DNA of 11,061 nt from an uncultured Oribacterium sp. (GTDB lineage Bacteria > Bacillota > Clostridia > Lachnospirales > Lachnospiraceae), in assembly GCA_934279105.1 (NCBI GenBank), contig CAKQWR010000057.1:1-11061 (forward strand), written 5' to 3'. Position numbers and translations under genes: made by a program. Shown here piece after piece: positions 6,303-11,061 of this stretch (the stretch's first letter is position 1; every line of letters begins with the position of its first letter). The notes under the pieces were generated by a model. It worked only from the letters and a program-made list of their open reading frames with translations, was not told where the DNA came from and made no database searches.

Positions 6303-6803
6303 TCACAGCTCCAGTGTCACCTTGCGTCCCGTCGGCTGGTACTGATAGTAGCGGACACCCGCCGCATCCAGCATACGCTTGCTGGCCTTCGTCGCCGGCG
6401 TATCGCCATACTTATCAGAGTAGTAGATCAGGGTCCGAATGCCGGCCTGGATCAGTGCCTTCGCGCACTCGTTGCATGGGAAGAGCGTCACGTAGAGCTT
6501 GCAGCCCTCGAGGGAACCGCCACGATAGTTGAGAATCGCATTCAGCTCCGCATGCGTCGCGTAGAAGTACTTCGCATTGTACGGATCATCCTCCGCATGG
6601 ATCTTCGTCCATGGGAAAACATCATCCGAACAGCCCTGCGGGAAGCCGTTGTAGCCCATCGAGAGAATCTTGTTCTCCGGGCTCACGATGCAGGCCCCAA
6701 CCTGGGTGCTCGGGTCCTTCGAGCGCCGCGCCGACATCTCGGCGACCCCCATAAAATACTCATCCCAGGTGATATAGTCTCTTCTCTTTCCACTCTCTTC
6801 CAT
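6303..6803 (-). CDS. comEB: dCMP deaminase (ComEB-type)
   Basis: Zinc-dependent deoxycytidylate deaminase, converting dCMP to dUMP and so feeding thymidylate synthesis. Seen: the zinc and catalytic site HAE at residues 84-86 (His84 ligand, Glu86 proton shuttle) and PCNEC at 109-113 (Cys110 and Cys113 ligands). Also present are DPSTQVGACIV at 30-40 and GYNGFPQGCSDD at 50-61, which are conserved in the dCMP deaminase/ComEB group and separate it from cytidine and tRNA-adenosine deaminases. The 166-residue length is normal. AGGAGG lies six bases before the ATG at 6803. The gene starts a compact block (deaminase, nth, small Cys protein, trmL) after a 192-bp gap, so a promoter could lie in that gap, but I could not identify one. 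Competence relevance of the comEB name is not implied. Confidence 0.94.
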   Translation of the reverse strand: MEESGKRRDYITWDEYFMGVAEMSARRSKDPSTQVGACIVSPENKILSMGYNGFPQGCSDDVFPWTKIHAEDDPYNAKYFYATHAELNAILNYRGGSLEGCKLYVTLFPCNECAKALIQAGIRTLIYYSDKYGDTPATKASKRMLDAAGVRYYQYQPTGRKVTLEL

Positions 6804-6824
6804 CTATGTCCTCCTGCGGTTCTC

Positions 6825-6910
6825 CGACCGCTGCCGCACCTGCGGTCATGCCGTACGCTCATCGGTTTTGCCAGTATCGGCGATCGACCACTGCCGCACC
6901 TACGGCTATG
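6825..6910. repeat. Diverged pair of 26-bp direct repeats, 60-bp period
   Basis: Bases 6825-6850 and 6885-6910 match at 22 of 26 positions, both containing ACTGCCGCACCT or GCTGCCGCACCT. The first copy also contains a perfect inverted repeat, GACCGC and GCGGTC, around ten bases; in the second copy the arms have decayed. They lie in the gap between sua5 and the dCMP deaminase gene, outside any supported gene. They may be remnants of a small repeated element or paired protein-binding sites; no function can be assigned. Confidence 0.55.
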
Positions 6911-6995
6911 TCACTTGGTTTCCATCTATTCTGTCCATTCAGCGAAATCACTCCGGCCGGGTACGCACGAAGTGGTCGACAGCACCACCCGACGA

Positions 6996-8171
6996 TTACA
7001 CGTCTGCGTGCGGCTGCAGTCCCGCAAGCGGCGAAATGCCACCTCGGAAAACATCCGTCGGCTGATCATCCGCGCAGACCTCCAGCATCCCGGCTGACTT
7101 CCGCATACGGTTCATGAGCGCGAAGCCCACACCACGGTCGCTGTAGCTCTCCGCATAGATACGTTCGATCCCGTCTTCGTCGAACTCACGAAGCACACGG
7201 AACAGCTCATGCGTCATCGACAGCGGATCGCTTCGACGGCCGATCACCTTGATATCTGCCTTCCGGTCGCCCTCGCTATGGTAGCGTGCACGCGTCTCTT
7301 CACAGCAGATGATGCCGACCTTGCGTCCGGCAGCCTCATCCGCGTCCACGAGTCGGTCAATGCAGGCTACTACCATCGCATCTGCTTCCGCGCGCTCTTC
7401 CTCCGATAACGCATAGTCGCGCTCCTTCGAAAGCCGCGTCGTTACGAGTGCCATGCGCGCATTCGGTGCATAGTGCCGGTACTTCATGCCCGGTGCCTTC
7501 GGATGAACGCCTTCCTTTACGCCGCCGGCGAGGATGGCTGGATCGATCTGCACCTCACTTCCCAGGGTCTCCGAAAGCTCTTCCACGGTAATCGCACCCG
7601 GACGAAGCAGCGTCGGCACGGCGCCGGTGAGGTCAATGATGGTCGACTCGACACCGATGCCCACCGGACCGTCATCGAGGATCATCTCGATTTTTCCATT
7701 TAAATCATGGTAGACATGCGCCGCCTCCGTCGGACTTGGCTTACCGGAGGTGTTTGCGCTCGGTCCCGCGATCGGTACGCCTGCTTCCTTGATAAATGCA
7801 AGCGTTACCCGGTTCTCCGGGCAGCGGATGGCGACGGTCTCGAGACCACCGGTCGTTTCATATGGCACGATGTCTGCCTTCGGCATGACGATCGTCAGTG
7901 GTCCCGGCCAGAACGCCTCCATCAGCTTCCGCGCACTCGGCGGAAATACCGATACAAGCGGTGCCACCTCGTCGATACAGGATACATGCACGATCAACGG
8001 ATTATCCGATGGACGCCCCTTCGCTGCATAAATCTTCCGGCTCGCCTCCGGATCCAGTGCATTGCCCCCGAGTCCATATACGGTCTCGGTCGGAAATGCC
8101 ACGAGGCCGCCCTGACGGATGATTTCTGCCGCCTGTGCGACGCCCTCCATGCCTTTTACGATTGTTTCCAT
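6996..8171 (-). CDS. sua5: Threonylcarbamoyl-AMP synthase (Sua5/YwlC type)
   Basis: Makes threonylcarbamoyl-AMP from threonine, bicarbonate and ATP, the first step of t6A-37 modification in tRNAs that read ANN codons. This is the long, two-domain Sua5 form: a YrdC domain (about 10-205) with FPTETVYGLG at 26-35, the substrate-binding KGRPSDNPL at 51-59 and GPSANTSGKPSPT at 136-148. It is followed by the conserved HPKAPGMKYRHYAPN linker at 223-237 and a C-terminal Sua5 domain (about 240-360). About 30 residues after MNRMRKSAG exceed the usual family end and look unstructured. The ATG at 8171 has a weak AGGG only two bases away; an alternative ATG seven codons later is preceded by AAAGG, so the start is not certain, and either choice leaves the YrdC domain whole. 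Sua5 is often found next to prfA in Firmicutes; here a glycosidase gene lies between them. Confidence 0.95.
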   Translation of the reverse strand: METIVKGMEGVAQAAEIIRQGGLVAFPTETVYGLGGNALDPEASRKIYAAKGRPSDNPLIVHVSCIDEVAPLVSVFPPSARKLMEAFWPGPLTIVMPKADIVPYETTGGLETVAIRCPENRVTLAFIKEAGVPIAGPSANTSGKPSPTEAAHVYHDLNGKIEMILDDGPVGIGVESTIIDLTGAVPTLLRPGAITVEELSETLGSEVQIDPAILAGGVKEGVHPKAPGMKYRHYAPNARMALVTTRLSKERDYALSEEERAEADAMVVACIDRLVDADEAAGRKVGIICCEETRARYHSEGDRKADIKVIGRRSDPLSMTHELFRVLREFDEDGIERIYAESYSDRGVGFALMNRMRKSAGMLEVCADDQPTDVFRGGISPLAGLQPHADV

Positions 8172-8236
8172 TTCCCTAACCTTCTATCTTCACTGCTCGC
8201 CAGTGGCACCGCAGCGATTTTCTTTTTATCTGCTCA

Positions 8237-8259
8237 GCATCGCATACACATGCGCATGC
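8237..8259 (-). other. Hairpin between GH18 gene and sua5
   Basis: GCATCGCAT pairs with ATGCGCATGC (one bulged C) around the loop ACAC, giving a 9-bp stem. It lies in the 113-bp gap upstream of sua5 and is followed on the transcribed strand by an A-rich rather than U-rich stretch, so it is not an intrinsic terminator. It may stabilise or process the transcript; chance is possible. Confidence 0.3.
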
Positions 8260-8284
8260 TGCCTGCGCGGTCATCCCGCACGTT

Positions 8285-10057
8285 TTAGTTCTGCGTTGTG
8301 CCCTCTGCATTCAGATTCAGAATACTCCAGAAGCTCTGTGGCTCCTGACCGAGCTTCCAGGCGGCGACACCACCGCAATCGGCTTGCTTCACGGCATCGA
8401 CCTTCAGCTGCATGGACTGATCATCCTCCATCCAGATTTTCTTCACTTCATCACCATCCGTGATTTCACCGAAATTCTGTCCGAGATCGTCCTGCCACTC
8501 CAGCGTCACACCCTTCTGTACGATCCAGTTCTGTGCGGTCTGCACACTGAGCGCCTCGGAACGCGTCTTGCCATCCGGGCCGGTGATCCAGACACGCGTA
8601 TAGAACGGAAGTGCGATGATGACACGACGGCTGTCCATCGCGCTGCTCGCTTCGCTGATGCCGCGTTTCACGTAGTCAATGGAGGAAACCGAGCCCTCCT
8701 CGCCGCCGGCATAGTGCTCGTCATAGCACATAATCACGACATAATCGATGCAGTCGCCGAGCTCTTCGATATCGTAATGACTGTTGTAATTATATGGCAC
8801 ATAGCAGTCCGCGGACAGCACGAGTCCCGCCTGCCGACAGGCCACACCAAGCTCCCGCATGAACTGAATATACGCGCGTCCCAGTCCGGTAGGAATCAGC
8901 TCGAAGTCAATGTTGAGGCCATCGATGCCGCCCGCAAGCGCTGTGGATACGAGCGCTGCCACGAGCTGCTCGCGAAGCGCTGTGTTCTCGAGGAAGACCG
9001 ACTCATCGATGCTTCCGGCATCGAAATTGTTGACGGTCGCCCAGACCTGATAACCTGCAGCATGTGCCGCCTGTACATAATCAGCACTCCAGTAGGAGTC
9101 GAAGGTTCCCTGATCCGAATTCAGGATAAACCAGGTCGGTGCGATGACATTCATCGTGCCGGCCGCCTGCGCCGTTATACTTGCGAAGCCTGCATTGGCC
9201 GCCTGCGTGGTCACCTGATGGAAGCCCATCACGACCTTCTGATCAAGCGTCTTATGCGTATACTCCGGAGCCGTATAGCTGCTTTCCGGGGTCACCGAGC
9301 GCTCGTCGCCGAGACGCTTATTCCGGAGCCAGCCGATATAGCCATCTTCGGTTTCGACACGTGACCAGTTCTCCATCGCCTCGAGGACCTTTACATTGGC
9401 CCCCTGCTCGAGCGTAGTCAGTACCGGGGATTTCACGCCACCAAGAAGACGAACCGCTTCGGTTTTCTGAACGGTCGCCTCGGTATACGCTGCGAAGTCA
9501 TCGAAGATGAAGATACGCTTCTGCTCATCCGCGACATAGCTCCTAAAGCGGATATTCGTGTGCTCAGCGACGAACTTGACGTTGAGATACAGATTGTCCG
9601 TGCCGTTTCCGACCTTCAGGAACGGGGTCGAGCCATCACTCAGCGTATCACCGATGCCGTATTTCAGCGTTTCCGTCGGCATGGTATAGAGAACCTGATT
9701 TACATCCGAAGCCCAGAAGAAACGACGGTTCAGATTCGACATTACCCACTCGTACGGGAGGAAAACACCGCCGTTCACGCACTTTGCAAGCACGAGTTTT
9801 CCATTCGAATCCTCCTGCTGCTCTTCATCGAGGTAGATCGTCACCTCATCACCGCTGACACCGAAGTACGCGGCCTGGTCGGCGAGCTCCTTCGTCGGCG
9901 CATATTTCTTCTCATAGATATATCCGCCGGCCGCACCCGCGAATATCAGAAACATCAGAAGACCGATGATAAACGGCATCATGCGGTTGCCACCGCTCGT
10001 CTGCTGCCGCCGTCTCGACTTCGGATGCTGTTCTACTTTTCTTATTTCCCTCGCCAC
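8285..10057 (-). CDS. Membrane-anchored GH18 glycosidase with SH3 domain (SleL/YaaH-like)
   Basis: Predicted glycoside hydrolase acting on wall or cortex glycan at the outer face of the membrane. The 590 residues comprise a basic cytoplasmic tail (1-26), one hydrophobic anchor (27-47), and a region at about 60-190 with the strand pattern of copper-amine-oxidase-N-like domains common in Firmicutes surface proteins. A bacterial SH3-type domain follows at about 197-250 (ending IGWLRNKRL), then a GH18 barrel at about 272-582. The catalytic signature is DGLNIDFE at 379-386 with Glu386 as proton donor; the DGxNxDFE form is that of the spore-cortex N-acetylglucosaminidases SleL/YaaH rather than classical chitinases. 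MCYDEHY at 443-449 and AAWKLGQE at 565-572 are the other expected barrel-lining motifs. Start is a GTG at 10057, with AAGGAG six bases upstream; this ribosome site overlaps the prfA stop codon, so expression is tied to prfA. Exact substrate is not determinable. Confidence 0.93.
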   Translation of the reverse strand: MAREIRKVEQHPKSRRRQQTSGGNRMMPFIIGLLMFLIFAGAAGGYIYEKKYAPTKELADQAAYFGVSGDEVTIYLDEEQQEDSNGKLVLAKCVNGGVFLPYEWVMSNLNRRFFWASDVNQVLYTMPTETLKYGIGDTLSDGSTPFLKVGNGTDNLYLNVKFVAEHTNIRFRSYVADEQKRIFIFDDFAAYTEATVQKTEAVRLLGGVKSPVLTTLEQGANVKVLEAMENWSRVETEDGYIGWLRNKRLGDERSVTPESSYTAPEYTHKTLDQKVVMGFHQVTTQAANAGFASITAQAAGTMNVIAPTWFILNSDQGTFDSYWSADYVQAAHAAGYQVWATVNNFDAGSIDESVFLENTALREQLVAALVSTALAGGIDGLNIDFELIPTGLGRAYIQFMRELGVACRQAGLVLSADCYVPYNYNSHYDIEELGDCIDYVVIMCYDEHYAGGEEGSVSSIDYVKRGISEASSAMDSRRVIIALPFYTRVWITGPDGKTRSEALSVQTAQNWIVQKGVTLEWQDDLGQNFGEITDGDEVKKIWMEDDQSMQLKVDAVKQADCGGVAAWKLGQEPQSFWSILNLNAEGTTQN

Positions 10058-10067
10058 TTTTTTCTCC

Positions 10068-11061
10068 TTAGATAACCTCCTGATTCAGCTCCGCAAGCTT
10101 CGCTGCCTGATCAGCCGCGATGATCGGATCGAGGAGTGGATCGAGATCTCCGTTTAATACCTTGTCGATCGAGTACAGCGTCAGTCCGATCCGGTGATCC
10201 GTCACACGTCCCTGTGGGAAGTTATAGGTACGAATCTTCTCGGAACGGTCGCCCGTGCCCACCTGAGAGCGCTTGGCCTCCGCCGCCTCGTCGTGCTTTT
10301 TATTATACTCTATTTCATATAGGCGCGCACGAAGAAGTCGCATCGCCTTCTCTCGGTTCTGAAGCTGAGAACGCTCCTCCTGACACTCCGCCACCATGCC
10401 GGTCGGGATGTGAATGAGACGTACCGCCGATGAGGTTTTGTTGATGTGCTGTCCACCGGCACCGGAGGAACGGAACACTTCCATCTTCACATCCGCCGGA
10501 TTGATCTCGACATCGACATCCTCTGCCTCCGGCATTACAGCAACGGTCGCCGTCGAGGTGTGAATACGTCCGCCGGACTCCGTTACCGGCACACGCTGTA
10601 CACGATGTACGCCCGCCTCATACTTGAGACGGCTGTAGGCACCCTTTCCGGTTACAACGAACACCGCTTCCTTCATACCGCCGATGCCGGTCTCATTGAC
10701 CGAGAGAAGTTCCGTCTTATAACCACGACGCTCCGCGTAATTGATATACATGCGGTAGAGCTCCGCCGCAAACAGCGCCGCCTCATCTCCACCGGCACCA
10801 CCACGGATCTCCATGATGATATTTTTATCATCGTTCTCATCCTTCGGGAGAAGCAGGATCTGCAGCTCCTTCACGAGCGCCGGCTGATTTTCCTTCGCTT
10901 CGGCAAGCTCCGCCTTCGCGAGCTCGATCATCTCCGGGTCCTTCTCGGACGCCAGCATCTCGAGCGCCTCCTTCTCACCGGCCACCGCCTCGAGATAGCG
11001 CTTATAGGTCGTGTACAGCGGCTCGAGATCACTCGACTCTCGCATCAGCTTTAAGTATTTC
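10068..11061 (-). CDS. prfA: Peptide chain release factor 1, N-terminus cut off
   Basis: Class I release factor that recognises UAA and UAG in the ribosomal A site and triggers release of the peptide. About 330 residues are visible; the reading frame is open to the window edge and roughly 27 N-terminal residues are missing, judged from the usual length near 357. Key sites: GGAGGDEA (bases around 10780-10800), the PVT form of the PxT stop-codon recognition motif in [14 protein letters not shown] (10581-10589), which marks RF1 and not RF2, and the GGQ in [18 protein letters not shown] (10449-10457) that catalyses hydrolysis and is normally methylated by PrmC. The conserved [16 protein letters not shown] is also present. 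The prmC gene is not in the window; it would be expected further upstream. The downstream glycosidase gene begins 10 bp after the stop. Confidence 0.98.
   Translation of the reverse strand, partial: KYLKLMRESSDLEPLYTTYKRYLEAVAGEKEALEMLASEKDPEMIELAKAELAEAKENQPALVKELQILLLPKDENDDKNIIMEIRGGAGGDEAALFAAELYRMYINYAERRGYKTELLSVNETGIGGMKEAVFVVTGKGAYSRLKYEAGVHRVQRVPVTESGGRIHTSTATVAVMPEAEDVDVEINPADVKMEVFRSSGAGGQHINKTSSAVRLIHIPTGMVAECQEERSQLQNREKAMRLLRARLYEIEYNKKHDEAAEAKRSQVGTGDRSEKIRTYNFPQGRVTDHRIGLTLYSIDKVLNGDLDPLLDPIIAADQAAKLAELNQEVI

Noticed and set aside
5732..6532. Plus-strand open frame of 266 codons
   Set aside because: Antisense to nth and the dCMP deaminase gene, both with intact active-site motifs.
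6806..7117. Plus-strand frame of 103 codons covering the gap before the dCMP deaminase gene
   Set aside because: It runs into sua5 antisense, has a low-complexity composition and is explained by the two repeated GC-rich segments in the gap.
8384..9364. Plus-strand open frame of 326 codons
   Set aside because: Antisense to the GH18 gene, whose catalytic motifs prove the minus strand is coding here.

Overview
The window reads as a chromosomal piece of a Gram-positive, Clostridia-type bacterium, most likely a moderately high-GC member of the Lachnospiraceae. This is an inference from the gene families: a four-cysteine DUF6472-like small protein, a GH18/SH3 wall hydrolase of the SleL/YaaH type, Firmicutes-style AGGAGG ribosome sites and a sigma-A-like promoter. 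I cannot name a genus. All eleven genes are on the minus strand, so transcription runs from high to low coordinates. Two genes are cut by the window edges: prfA loses its N-terminus at the right and the metal ATPase loses its C-terminus at the left.

Region 1 (11061 down to about 2824) is a tightly packed housekeeping run. In transcription order it holds: prfA (release factor 1), a membrane-anchored GH18 glycosidase with an SH3 domain, a Sua5-type threonylcarbamoyl-AMP synthase (tRNA t6A synthesis), a dCMP deaminase, endonuclease III (nth), a small Cys-rich DUF6472-like protein, TrmL (tRNA wobble 2'-O-methyltransferase, with an unusual insertion), and a 590-residue membrane-anchored protein of unknown function. 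Gaps are 2 to 10 bp at prfA/GH18 and along dCMP deaminase/nth/DUF6472/trmL, and 79 to 192 bp elsewhere. Translation accuracy (prfA, sua5, trmL), nucleotide and DNA maintenance (dCMP deaminase, nth) and envelope functions are interleaved. I saw no convincing rho-independent terminator.

Region 2 (about 2820 down to 1) is a zinc/cadmium-type metal-export cassette with its own promoter: an ArsR/SmtB repressor carrying a complete alpha-5 zinc-site motif, a stand-alone 77-residue heavy-metal-associated (HMA) domain protein, and a P1B-2 ATPase that has no N-terminal HMA domain. A TGAA-N6-TTCA operator sits at the predicted transcription start. The likely logic is that excess zinc or cadmium releases the repressor, and the HMA protein and pump are made together. 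The HMA gene and the ATPase gene are in the same reading frame, separated by 177 bp (59 codons) that contain only one further stop codon besides the HMA stop. This suggests a formerly fused HMA-ATPase, or a rare read-through product.

No stretch longer than 300 bp lacks a gene. The four larger gaps (1869-2045, 2280-2395, 6804-6995, 8172-8284) hold small hairpins, a diverged direct repeat and ribosome sites, but no RNA gene that I can recognise. There is no CRISPR array, insertion sequence, tRNA or rRNA.
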